From NCBI GenBank assembly GCA_025526995.1, contig JAHLKG010000022.1, positions 1 to 64,000 on the forward strand: DNA of 64,000 nt, in the 5' to 3' direction. The position numbers and the translations under genes were made by a program. Source of the stretch: Powellomyces hirtus. Taxonomy: Eukaryota > Chytridiomycota > Chytridiomycetes > Spizellomycetales > Powellomycetaceae. Every line of letters begins with the position of its first letter. Within the stretch, counting starts at the first letter, position 1. Positions 1-9,999 of this stretch are shown here, in pieces. The notes under the pieces are model-generated. The model was not told the origin of the DNA and did no database searches. It was given only the letters and a program-made list of their open reading frames with translations.

Positions 1-2119
1 GTAATGGGGCCCACATTTCCAATGTAGAAAAGGTAGCCAGTGATTGACCGTCGATCAATGATGTTGTTTCCCCAATCGGCATCGCTGTAGCCGTGAAGGG
101 TGACGTTATTTCTGCCGATGCAGAGGCTGTAAGTTGATGTTCCCCGTAGGTAGCAAAGGATGCGCTTTGCAGCTTGCAGATGTTGAGGCGAGGGGTTACT
201 TGCGAAGCAAGAAAGCATACTGACCGCGACAGCAATGTCAGGACGCGTGCATATCATCAGGTACATGAGAGAACCAACGATTTTGCGATATTCTCCTTTT
301 TGCGGGTTAGGTGAGGTCTTTGTATTTTCGACTTTGTAGGGTTCGAACTTGGGCTGGTCCATCGGAGTATTGACGGGCTTGCAATCTTGCATACCAAAGC
401 GCTCGAGGATGTCATTTACATATGACTCTTGATCGCGATAGATGATGTGCCTTGAGTAATCGCGTCGAACTCTCATTCCTAGGTAGTGGTTGACTTCGCC
501 TAGGTCTGTCATGTTGAACTCGCTGTGCAGGGATGTCTTGATTGACAAGATTTCTGATTTGGTCTTTGCGAAAATGAGGACATTGTCGACGTAGACGGAG
601 ATGTACTGCGATGAGTCACTTTCAGGCAGAGTTCTGATGTAGACGGCATTGTCATTTGCTAGGCGCTTGAATCCCAAAGAAGTCAGTTCTTTGTGAAGTA
701 GGGAGTACCATTTGCGCGGGGCTTGTTTCAGACCGTATAGGGCCTTTCGGAGTCGAAGGATGGTCCCGGGCGGAAAGCCAGAGCCTTCAGGGGCATAGAT
801 TAGGATGGTCTCGGTAACAATCCCATTCAGGAATGCGGTTACTACATCCATTTGATGGCATTTCAAGCCTAGACTGGCGGCGAGAGCGAGAAGGACGCGT
901 TGGGTAGCAATCTTGGCAACCGGAGCGTAGGTTTCGTTGTAGTCGATGCCGTAGCGTTGTTCGAAGCCTTTCACTACAAGCCGGGCCTTGTATCGTTGAG
1001 GTTGACCATTCAGGTCTTGCTTAATCTTGAATACCCATTTAGTGCAGATGGGCCGTTGATTGTGTGGTAAGGATTTGGGGTTAATGACTTCCCATGTTTC
1101 ATTGGTATGAAGGGACTTCAATTCGGCATTTATGGCCTCGGTCCACTTCGGCGCGTCGTCTGATGAGAGCGCTTGTTTGTAGGTTTGGGGTTCTTCGGTA
1201 CTTGCAGCCGAAAGAGCGATCGCTGTCTTCTCGTTGATGTAGTCAGCAAAGACCGTCAAATGATTGACATTTTCGAGCGGTTCCCATGTATTATCTTTGT
1301 CTTCGAATCCTAGCCATTTGCAGAGGAGTTCGGGGCCTTCCGGGCCATCACGTGAGTCGAGAATCTCTTCGACTTCGTAGAGTTCTTCAGGCGGAATGTA
1401 GTCTTTCGCGAGTTCGAGTGCTGAGTTTTTGTCGAACGTTACATCGCGAGAAATGACTATTTCTTGACGGTTGTCATCCCAACAGCGGTAAGTGCCGTCA
1501 AATTCGTAACCAATGAGTTTGAGACGTGTGGCGCGCGGTGCCAACTTTGAGACTTGTTTTCTCTTGACGAGATGCACGAAGGCATCGGCCCAAATCACAC
1601 AAAGGTGAGAACGTGAGGGCTCTTCGCCGTTGAGCCGTTCGTACGGCGAAATGTTGTTATTGGACTTGTGGGGTAGGCGATTCTGTAAGTAGACTGATGT
1701 AGCCGCTAACTCGGTCCAGAGTTGTTTCGGGATGCCGTATGAGTGTTCCAATGAACGAATGGTGTCGAACAGGGTGAGGTTGAACCTTTCAGCTACACTG
1801 TTGGACTGTGGGGAATCTGCAGCGGTGAGTTTGTGCAGGATGCCCTTTTTCGAAATGAATTCTTTCAGATTGTGATTGACAAACTCCCCCCCGCGATCGG
1901 AATGAAGTCGTCTGACCCTTTTGTTGGTCTGTTTTTCGATGAAATTGATGAATTCAATCAATTTTGCAGTAGATTCGCTCTTTGTCTTCAGGAAGAAGAT
2001 CCATGTGAAGCGTGAATAGTCATCAATCACAACGAGGGCATATTTCTCATTGCCAACCGCGGGTATGTGCGGACCGTTTAGGTCGAAATGTAGGCGATTG
2101 AGTGGCGTCTTGGACTGTG
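1..2119 (-). pseudogene. copia Pol: integrase core, chromodomain, reverse transcriptase, RNase H
   Basis: Reading leftwards, the integrase core has the IDDYS motif near 2020, HSDRGGEF near 1890 and an AERFN glutamate near 1785, giving an intact D-D-E triad. A chromodomain follows at about 1262-1400 (YEVEEIL, then CKWLGF and TWEP). The copia reverse transcriptase (RVT_2 type) follows, and RNase H (YSDADWG) lies at the edge. The catalytic YVDD box reads YVDN at about 582-593, so the polymerase should be inactive. The frame is open from about 2100 to the edge but is offset from the upstream protease frame by a shift near 2120. No start codon is assigned because this is the middle of a polyprotein. 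Confidence 0.88.
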
Positions 2120-2939
2120 TCATCGTACCTTGAATGGTGAGCGCTTGTGCTTACCAAACTCGCAACCTTTGCAGACCTCGTTGGTCAATGGGAGCTTGAG
2201 TTGCTTCATGATGTGAGTGCCAGGATGGCCCAATCGGTGATGCCAGAGGGTTCCTTTGTTGACAGAGGGAAAGGGACCAGAAACAGCCCCAGAAGAAGCC
2301 GCTGAAGCAGCAGCAGAGGCAGTGCTAAAGCTGCCCGCCCCCTCTGCAGGGGTGCGTGCCCCCCCCCCTCCTTTCCGAGAGCACCGAGTGGGCGGTGTTC
2401 TGGGGGGGGGGGGCATCCTCAGTGAGGATGGGGCCGACGTTCCCCGATGGGGCCGACCAGCCCCGATTTGGGGCAGCCGGCCCCTCCGTCGTGGCTTGGA
2501 TCGGAGTAGAATGCGTGACCAAGATACCGGTAGCGTCTGTCGGCAGGTTGAGCGCATTTGCTCTTGAGCGAGTTTGAGTAGCAAAAGCCATCAGAGTTGG
2601 CAAGATGTGATACATTCCTCGAACAAGAGGTATGGTGATGTCATTTGTAGTGCCATTGCAGTCTTGAATGATAGCGCTCTCATCTCCAAAGGTGACTCTC
2701 TTTCCATCTTTGGGGAGTGCGGAGACCGAGATGAGAGTTTTGGTGAGTTTCGGAACGTAGAGAACATCAGTGAGAGGTACATCTCCATCTGGAAGCTTCA
2801 AGATAGCGTTCCCTTTCGCTTTGGCATCCAAAAAGGCGTTGTTTCCAAATCTGACGCGCCTTGAGTGCTCTTCGTAGGATTCGAGAATGGAAATGTCATT
2901 TGTCATGTGCTGTGAGCAGCCCGAATCCAGGTAAGCCAA
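2120..2939 (-). pseudogene. copia protease and GAG-pre-integrase segment, frameshifted
   Basis: The protease active site reads YLDSGCSQHMT near 2910-2939, the copia form of the aspartic protease motif. A zinc-binding GAG-pre-integrase module near 2125-2225 has WHHRLGHPG followed by a CxxC pair and GKHKRSPF. The two modules lie in different frames. The change falls in a spacer with a run of C near 2356-2366 and a run of G near 2401-2412, which suggests slippage mutations. A stop at 2120-2122 separates this part from the integrase core. Confidence 0.8.
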
Positions 2940-3008
2940 TGTAGTGGCATTATGTGCTTCTGCAATGTTGGCATTAGCAGCGGGTTTTAAGGCTTCAACT
3001 GCCTTGGC

Positions 3009-4295
3009 TTAGAGGGGACAATTGAATGGGGTATGTTCATTCGAATTGCATAACCAACAGGGGAAGTTCTGTCTCTTCTTCGAGTCTGTGGTCTTTTTCG
3101 CGTCAGTCTTCTTGTGACTTGAGCCGTCTTTCTTTGAAGGTTGGGCTTCGAGCGCGATGTTTTCGCTCTTCTTGGCGAAACGATTGTTGTTTTGGTTACT
3201 CTTGTTACTTCCGTTGTCCAGACGCTTGGCAGCTGCCATGAGGCCATGGAGATCCTTGAAACTTTGAGTTCTGACGAGCTCTGCATGATGTTCATTCATT
3301 CCGCAAAGGTAAAACTACTTGTAGATTTTGAACGGCACCTTCAAGGGGATTTGACTTGTGATCTTCATGAATGAGGTATTGTACTGCGAGATGTAATGAC
3401 TTCTTTGTCGGAGTCTTTCAAGTTGAGTGAGCAAAGTTTCTTCGTGATCGGTTGGTTGGTAACGCGAGAGGAAGGGAGGCTTGAAGGATTCCCAATCCGT
3501 GATGGGCTCCACCATCCCTTGTTCGGCATCTTTCTGGTGATTACGATACCATTGTTTTGCTTTGCCAGAGAGCTTTGTGAAGATGAATGAGAGTTGTTCT
3601 TCTTCAGATACAGGTTTTAGGCGAAAGACTAGAGTAAGTTGATCAACAAAGTCGGCGAGTTTTGAGAGATTTCCTGTCCCGTTGAATGTAGTTACTGCAT
3701 CGATCGCAGATTTGAAGTACGTGAATGATGTACGTTGTGCGTCGCGATCATTGCTCTTTCTGCTGCTCGTAGTTGTTGTGCTCTCCGTTGGGGAAGACGG
3801 ACGAAAGTGAGGGGCAACTGGGGCTTCAACTTTGCCGTGAGTAATGTGTTGATGTAGAAAAGGGTACTCAAGGCCCGTTTTTGGGCTTCTCATCGGTGAA
3901 ACGGCCGTAGAATGACCACCGATATGAGGCTTTTCGTACTTCTCGGGTTGTTGATGGGAAGTTGATGTAGCGAGAGGGTTTGAACTAGTCAATAAAGTCC
4001 TCTCCAACCTGTCCATCCGATGGTCAAGTTTTTCGTCGATTTCCATCTTGAACCTCTGCAGAATTTGCATGACAATGTCAGTCGGTACTTCGGACGGTAC
4101 TATCGCCGAGTCTGCATGAATTTCTCCATGATTCATCTCATCCACATCGGCATCTGCGTCGTGGGAATCATGGTAGATCGAGGCATCTATATTAACGTCT
4201 TCTTCAGCGTCAGGACCCCGTTGGGCTACTTGTGTGGCTTGACGGGCTTGTTGGCGGGTCTGCACTCCTTGAATGGGAGATCTTGCAGTAGGCAT
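3009..4295 (-). pseudogene. copia Gag with CCHC zinc knuckle
   Basis: The frame opens at an ATG at 4295 and reads a typical Gag capsid region (AKQWYRNH and RYQPTDHEETLLTQLERLRQ-like stretches, each shorter in the family alignment). It is interrupted by TAG at 3315-3317 but continues in the same frame to a nucleocapsid knuckle of the form CX2CX4HX4C at about 3009-3070. A TAA at 3009-3011 then separates it from protease, again without a frame change. Both stops are one C-to-T change away from a glutamine codon, so Gag and Pol were probably one polyprotein. Nothing else in the copy suggests programmed readthrough. Confidence 0.85.
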
Positions 4296-4397
4296 CTTGA
4301 CGGTGTGCTCGGTACTTTCTTGGCACTTGAATTTGACGGAAGACTTGTAGTTTACAGGTTTTACGAAGGGAGAATGATTCGAATTCGACCGGTCTCA

Positions 4398-4410
4398 GGG
4401 CTCATAACCT
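4398..4410 (-). other. primer-binding site, initiator tRNA-Met type
   Basis: The minus strand reads AGGTTATGAGCCC just inside the LTR. This is complementary to the anticodon arm of initiator methionine tRNA (CAU anticodon), the half-tRNA priming mode known for several copia elements. It sets the inner LTR boundary at about 4411. Confidence 0.6.
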
Positions 4411-4769
4411 ATTAGAGATATCGGCGTTTCCAGTACTTTATCGGAAATGCAGAGGATTGGCCGAATTCGATGTGGCCTCCAGTATACTTCGTAAAGGGGG
4501 TTTACAGAGCTCTTCTGTGATGCAGATGACAATGTAGCGTTGTCAGATGCACGGAGATGTAATGTATGTGAATGTATTTTTTATGTCTTAAAGTCTTATC
4601 GGTAATGTCTCACTTCGAGCGTTCTAATCTACTTTTTCTCCAATCACGTGATCACACGTGATCCAATTCAGCTCTTAGCGTTACCGGTATGATGGTCACG
4701 CGTTCTAGTCGGAGAATCCAAGCAAGGATCTAATGTAAGGACCAAACGTTGAGTACGCAAGTCTCAACA
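4411..4769 (-). repeat. copia LTR, copy A (adjacent to gag)
   Basis: This block of about 358 bp is nearly identical to the next block. On the minus strand it begins TGTTGAGACTTGCG and ends next to the primer-binding site. It contains CACGTGATCACACGTGATCC, a nested palindromic run that may be a promoter or enhancer. Confidence 0.85.
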
Positions 4770-5127
4770 TTCCAATAATCAGCACTTCCAGTACTTTATC
4801 GGACTTGCAGAGGATTGGCCGAATTCGATCGGGCCTCCAGTATACTTCGTAAGGGGGGGTTACAGAGCTCTTCTGTGATGCAGTTGACGATGTAGCATTG
4901 TCAGATGCACGGAGATGTAATGTATGTGAATGTAATTTATGTCTTAAAGTCTTATCGGTAATGTCTCGCTTGTCGAGCGTTCTAATCTACTTTTTCTCCA
5001 ATCACGTGATCACACGTGATCCAATTCAGCTCTTAGCGTTACCGGTATGGTGGTCACGCGTTCTAGTCGGAGAATCCAAGCAAGGATCTAATGTAAGGAC
5101 CAAACGTTGAGTACGCAAGTCTCAACA
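4770..5127 (-). repeat. copia LTR, copy B (tandem, head to tail)
   Basis: This is a second LTR copy directly abutting copy A with no internal sequence between. It differs from copy A by a few substitutions and short indels. It could be a leftover of unequal recombination or of a tandem element. Confidence 0.85.
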
Positions 5128-5318
5128 TTCCAATATTATCAAGACCCTAAATTCTACCAAGACCTCCCGGGATTTCAAGACCCGTAAAAGCCTTAGGACC
5201 AGGTAGTTCCCCAAATTCTTAGTCTCCAGCCCCTTATTCTAGCCTGGCCTCACCGCCCCTTTGTACATAACGTGGTCCTGTAGTTGGCGGTTCATGGCCC
5301 CCAAAAATAAGCACCTGA

Positions 5319-5342
5319 AACCCTAACCCTAACCCTAACCCT
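5319..5342 (+). repeat. interstitial telomeric tract (AACCCT)4
   Basis: Four perfect copies of AACCCT (TTAGGG on the other strand) lie about 190 bp outside the copia LTR. TTAGGG is the usual fungal telomere repeat. The position suggests a former chromosome end, a healed break, or insertion by telomerase. Confidence 0.85.
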
Positions 5343-5940
5343 CCAGCGCACCTACTTGCAACTGATCACTGTGGCCAAACGCTTTACGGGTCATGCAAAC
5401 CTCGTCACGCCATCAAACATCTTCCATCCCTTTGATGAGACGAACCTGGGCTTCCGTCTTTGGCACATGAGTTTGTGATAATATAAAGCGGCGTGACTCT
5501 AAGTTTTCATATAGCAAAGTGCAAGTTTGAAGTATATCCAAACAGTTGTCGTCATCAGTACTACTGCTGTCGTCCTCACAGAGTAGATCACAGAGTGGAT
5601 CAGGTGAATCATCCCTGGATCAGTTTCACTAGACGAATCAAAAAGGATGGCTTCGACTTGAATGAATGCTGCGAGTTTGGAAAGGATTTGCGTTTCAGGT
5701 TGGGCCACGGCATGGCAAGCAAGGTTGGTTAATTCGTTGTAAGGTCACTCTTACAACATCGACCTGCAACTTTCGTTTCAAAACTGAAGTTGCTTACATC
5801 AGCCAAAACACCCGAAAAACGTTGTTCCACTAAAACGAAAAAAACCGTTGCTATTTTAGGGATACAACTCAGAACTGAAACCCCCTATTTTGTGCAACGA
5901 GGCCATCTGAATCCCAAATCGCTTCGTTTCAGCTGAATTC
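5343..5940. other. intergenic, no gene seen
   Basis: Only short overlapping open frames are present here. No domain, repeat copy or RNA gene is recognised. Confidence 0.5.
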
Positions 5941-6018
5941 TCAGGTCCCGGTGGGGTTGAAAATCGTCCCTCCGCAAAAACCTGGCTTTTCAGCCAACCG
6001 GTGGTGATGCTCTGACAC
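5941..6018 (-). repeat. Harbinger-like terminal repeat, copy 1
   Basis: Read on the minus strand, it starts GAGCATCACCACCGGTTGGC and continues through CCAGGTTTTTG. The same order occurs at 27931-28010 on the plus strand. A shorter relative, GAGCATCTCCAGTGGTTGGC, lies on the minus strand at 17085-17113. GAGCATC is also the terminal motif of the complete Harbinger element at 28169-31716. This is probably the end of a MITE or a dead Harbinger copy. Confidence 0.55.
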
Positions 6019-6049
6019 CCTTGTACTTAAGCCCCGCTCGGTAATCCTG

Positions 6050-6110
6050 TTCCTCTGCACAGTTCTTGCTACCACTTCAGTTCCATGGCAGACATGAGGA
6101 TGGCCAAACG
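6050..6110 (+). promoter_or_regulatory. dispersed leader/start-codon module, copy 1
   Basis: The segment CTTGCTACCACTTCAGTTCC leads straight into the ATGGCAGACA start of the Crinkler-like gene. The same module, in inverse orientation, occurs as tandem copies at 9140-9345 and as a mutated copy at 17255-17300. In all of them the ATG opens a frame beginning Met-Ala-Asp. Confidence 0.6.
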
Positions 6111-8126
6111 CCAGGCCTCTAGAGGCCTCGGCGTCCGCGTCCATTTCGAGTCATCGTTCCTGTCCTTTGCCACAGCTTCGGCCCTTCCCGATCACATCAC
6201 CGTCTCCTCTTCGGCTACTGATCCCGTCACGGTTCTGCAACTGTACTCAATGTCTGCTCCGGAGAACGTGACAGGTCAGGACGTCAAGCAGTTCGTCTTT
6301 GACGCTTTGGACAACCTGCGCCTCCTACCGGCACCGTATGGTGGATTGGCCGGAACGCCTGGCGATCTTCCTTTGATCATTGCGACCGCTTCCTACAGCG
6401 GGTATAACGTTTCAGACCGCGTGACAATTCGAGCTGCAATGACAAGACTCGGCTTGCACGGCGACCGGACGCCCTCCTGGCTGGTCGTCGACTTTTCCAA
6501 CCAGGGCGGCGCAAACTACGATGAAATGATGGGCACGACTTTCGAGTGGTGTCAAGACAATACACGCACCCGATCTTCGACGTTGGCGTCGATTGGGCGC
6601 AGGCCGACCGAAGTGTTGCCTTGGCCGGAATTTGCCGGCGGTGCTCTCCGCCATCAAGGTCCAGCCGAAGCCCCCCTTCACAGGACTCGATTCCCGCTGG
6701 TTGCGAAGGAACCCAACCGAATGACTATGTCCGAATCACAAGTTGAAGCACTGCTAGATCGAGAGCAATTTCGCTTGTTCAACATGATCTCTTTGGGAAG
6801 AAAGGCCGAGATTTCTCCTCGTCAGTTATTTGACGGCACCTTTCTCGGTCAACCAGACCGCATTATGCATAGCGTCGACACGTTGCTGGTCCCCATTGAG
6901 ATCAAGCCTCCTTCCGTCCTTCAAGCAGGCACCGATCTTGTCAGCGACACACGCGAATGTTTTCGAACGCTCGGCAAACTGTCAGATCATCGATACGGCT
7001 CTCTTTCCTCTCAGGAGCAAGAATTATGGCGCGAAGCTCTCGGCACAAACTCGGCCGCAAAAGCGATTATTCAGGTACTTGGCTACGCGTGTGCCAACCG
7101 CAAGAAGTACGCCATCATCACAACACTTGATGACTGGTGGTTCCTCGAACGGCCCAGCGATCGCGTCGACGTTGTAAAGATCGCTGGCCCGTTTGCTACG
7201 ACGAACGTGCCATCCAGCGCGCCAACAGTCGCAAAGTGCCTGGACTATTTGCTTACCCTTGCGCTGGCAATGCCGGATTGCCCGTCGCCTAGTGAAACGC
7301 CAGCGTCGTCTCCGGCGATCCCACGGAAGCGCCCAATCGATAGCCCGTCAGGCTCCCAACGAGCGCCTCAGCCGCCGGCGTCGTCTGGAAGGCCACCATC
7401 TGGCCGTCGAGCGGCCGTTGGCGGGAGGCTGAGTGACTATCGGCGTGCTACCGGTGGCGGTCTGCGCAGGTTGGAATGCCCGGCACGCGCGGTCGTGGAT
7501 GATCAGGAACAGGAGTTCCTTGAAAAGGATTTGCTTCCAAGTCTCCGTCGCTACCTGTCGGAACACAGCTCCGTGCTCGAAGTGGGCCTGCGGTTGACAA
7601 ATCAGAAGACGCTCTCTGTCGCGTTGAAATCTATTGATCGCAACAAAGTCGATCGTGACATACTCGACCAGCTCGCGAACGAATTAATCACGTACGAGTT
7701 CCTCAATCATCTTCAAGGTAAAGAGCGGTGTCATGGCAGCGGGTCAACGGATAACATAGCCTGATCTTTGCGCTTTCACTTTCAGGTTCTTTGATTCCTC
7801 GCCTCTATGCCTACGGATGTTTTCAGGGCGGACAGTTTCCATTTATCGGCATCGAGTGTATTCGCGGTCATACTCTCTCTTCGGATGACGTGCCTGTTTT
7901 TGACCAAGTTCGACAAGCATACCGGCGTCTGCACGAATGTGGTGTCGTCCATGGCGATGTTGCTGGGCGCAACATTTTGGTTACAGCCGACCCCGCTCGC
8001 CCAATCGTGCTCATTGATCTGGGATTAGCGGAGGAGGCCGGACCGGAACGCATTCGGAGCGAGCGGGAAACAGTCAATGCGTTGCTGAGGGAGCTGAAGA
8101 CTTCTCCACAATCAATGCGTTGCTGA
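6085..8126 (+). CDS. Crinkler-type protein: PD-(D/E)XK nuclease-like plus kinase-like domain
   Basis: Two exons, 6085-7717 and 7786-8126, join across a 68-bp GTAAAG...CAG intron to give about 657 residues. Around residues 252-274 a restriction-endonuclease-fold core is visible: an aspartate in SVDTLLV and an EIK motif, followed by a QVLGYA helix. From about residue 510 a protein-kinase fold follows, with VALK lysine, a helix-C glutamate, HGDVAGRN catalytic loop and DLG metal motif. Little follows DLG, so the C-lobe is short. A nuclease next to a eukaryote-like kinase is the common tail of Crinkler (CRN) proteins in chytrids, Rhizophagus and oomycetes, where they are effectors or conflict proteins. 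The first 200 residues match nothing I know. The start sits in a dispersed repeat, so an internal start is possible. Confidence 0.72.
7718..7785 (+). other. intron of Crinkler-like gene
   Basis: The GTAAAG donor and TTTCAG acceptor join the frames in phase 1. The join restores a continuous kinase N-lobe to C-lobe reading. Confidence 0.75.
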
Positions 8127-8149
8127 CGAAGCTGAAGACTTCTCCTTGA
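8074..8149 (+). repeat. 38-bp tandem duplication at the 3' end of the Crinkler-like gene
   Basis: The unit beginning TCAATGCGTTGCTGA occurs twice, with a GAGGGA/GACGAA difference. The second copy is read in another frame and supplies the TGA stop of the gene, so the duplication set the present C-terminus. Confidence 0.8.
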
Positions 8150-8617
8150 CCGTTTGATCCGGGCTGGTCCCGGAATGTTTTTGCGGATTACCCTTCCGTA
8201 CCTCATTCCCCTTCTGTACCTCTTGGCAAAATAGGGTGATGACTGCTTCTTGTCTCTGCCGCATGCGTCCGGGAGCAAAACCTTTTTTGAGGCACGAGGG
8301 GCCAAGATTCAGAAAAATCTGAGCGAGGAGATGAGTGGAGAGAAAAACCGCGAGAAGAAAGTTGCCTCGCTCCGGGACCACTGGTAGCGCAATAGGGGAA
8401 GACCATGGAAGGGAAGGGCAACAAATACAAGCAAAGTATACCGTACAGTTCATCATCACCGATAGTTTACCGGTACCGGGTTGCCGAGGTCACGCACGAA
8501 ACCGGAATCAGCGCCCGAAACTTTTTACGCGACCGGGACGCAGCGTTCCTCGCCGCCCGCGGGTTTCTTCGTGCCTTTCGGCCGCGCTCTGCCGGACCTA
8601 CCCGGGGTGCCGTCCAG

Positions 8618-8945
8618 CTACGAGAACAGGGAGCGCGGGTCGGAGGGTATCAAACTCAGCGAGGCGGCCGCGTCCGTGGCGAGGACGCGGTCAAAGTCAG
8701 CGCTGGATCCATTGAAACAACTCTCGGCGTCAATGTTGTCGCGGATCATTCCCGCAAACAAGCGCTGGCTCCTGCGGGACGATCTTGATCGCGCACCACA
8801 GCGCCGCCAGGCCCGGGTCTGAGGTGTCCTTGCCGTCAATGGTGATGCTTCCTTTCCCAGCCTCGACCAACACGCCGAGGAGCGTGGACATCCCTGTTCT
8901 GCGTCCTGCCGACGTAACCTGCTTGCCACCCGCTCTTGGGTGCAT
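8618..8945 (-). pseudogene. relic of ABC-C (MRP-type) transporter nucleotide-binding domain
   Basis: Two minus-strand frames together show the MRP-type nucleotide-binding order: a damaged Walker A (GRRTGMSTL), GSITIDGKDTS, a VPQEPALVCG Q-loop, and then IRDNIDAES after a frameshift near 8735. These match the conserved GxIxIDG, IPQDP and GTIRxNLDP blocks of ABCC transporters. No signature motif, Walker B or membrane helices are present, so this is a short decayed fragment. Confidence 0.65.
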
Positions 8946-9139
8946 AGACAGTGGTGGGTAAGGTCCTTAACCTGCACTGGGTCGAACCTCTGCTGACGGT
9001 ACAACCCCGTTTCACTTTGAGATGCAACCTGCGGGGCGACCCGACCAGTCCGCTTTCGGCTGAACCACCCTGTTGTTCTCGCTTGCCGCGGTTGTGGGTC
9101 AAAATGACTGCTATTGAACACACAATGGGTCATGTACCA

Positions 9140-9500
9140 CGGGCCTTTGGCCCTCCTCGTGTCTGCCATGGAACTGAAGTGGTAGCAAGAACCGCGCAGA
9201 GGACAAAGGCCCTCCTCGTGTCTGCCATGGAACTGAAGTGGTAGCAAGAACCGCGCCTGAAGTGGTAGCAAGAACCGCGCAGAGGACAAAGGCCCTCCTC
9301 GTGTCTGCCATGGAACTGAAGTGGTAGCAAGAACCGCGCAGAGGAGAGGGGGCCCGGTGATAATAGGGAACTGGCGTGACAGGAAGAAGAGTGTATGTGT
9401 AATAGAAACGAACAGGAACACCGAGTGGGGCATATACCCGGGAAGAATAGTGGTAATACAGTCCCCTGTCAGAAAGACGCGGAACCCCCCTAGATTATAT
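9140..9500 (-). repeat. leader/start-codon module, tandem copies 2a-c with flank
   Basis: The segment GTCTGCCATGGAACTGAAGT is repeated three times within about 200 bp, the last units joined imperfectly. It is followed by a flank (9346-9500) with a TGATAATAGGGAACTGGCGT block. Modules and flank recur in mutated form at 17255-17504. Confidence 0.75.
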
Positions 9501-9744
9501 TCCCAGTCACATGACTCAGAAACGCGATATCCGCAGTACCTAAACTTTCGGCCACCTCGGCCACGTCGCGAGCCACATTGCCTAGCAAAGGCCACAAATA
9601 CACGTGACCTTACCTAAGCTTACATAACCAAATACCTAGTGGGGCTCACCGCCACCCAGGTATCTGCACTAGATAGTCAACCACACATTTATCTATGAAA
9701 AGCTCAAATACCGTAGGTATTTCACTGCTTACAGCACTCACTGT
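9501..9744. other. intergenic between repeat and Crypton-like element
   Basis: No coding or RNA signal is recognised. Confidence 0.4.
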
Positions 9745-9898
9745 GGCCTCGATTAACTGATACTTGGTTGGACTCCATTGGAATGTCTCTTACATAAGGT
9801 AGGCTGTATTTATTTTGTTACTTGAGCCCACCCCACCCATGACATTTTGCCATTGCATTTCCGCAATTGCATTTGCCCACATTTTTAACCAACCATTG

Positions 9899-9967
9899 GG
9901 ACAGTCTTTCTTGTTTCTTTGGACTGTTTCCAACTCGCTCGCCTCGGAATCGACCTTTACTGCGTCC
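9899..9967 (+). repeat. 69-bp GGAC...GTCC unit 1 (recombinase leader)
   Basis: It begins GGACAGTC and ends TTTACTGCGTCC, exactly 69 bp. It lies upstream of the recombinase start and is nearly identical to the next unit. Confidence 0.8.
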
Positions 9968-9999
9968 GCCTCCTTCCGCTGTGGACCACTGGGACCACT

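Larger units (their letters stand above)
1..5127 (-). mobile_element. Ty1/copia LTR retrotransposon, left end cut by window
   Basis: On the minus strand the order is LTR, primer-binding site, gag, CCHC zinc knuckle, protease, GAG-pre-integrase, integrase, reverse transcriptase and RNase H. That order (integrase before reverse transcriptase) is diagnostic of Ty1/copia. The window starts inside RNase H, so the other LTR is off the edge. The reading frame is broken several times: a TAG at 3315-3317, a TAA at 3009-3011, slippage-type frame changes in the C/G runs near 2349-2413, and a frameshift near 2120. The copy is therefore non-autonomous. The target-site duplication cannot be seen. Confidence 0.93.
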
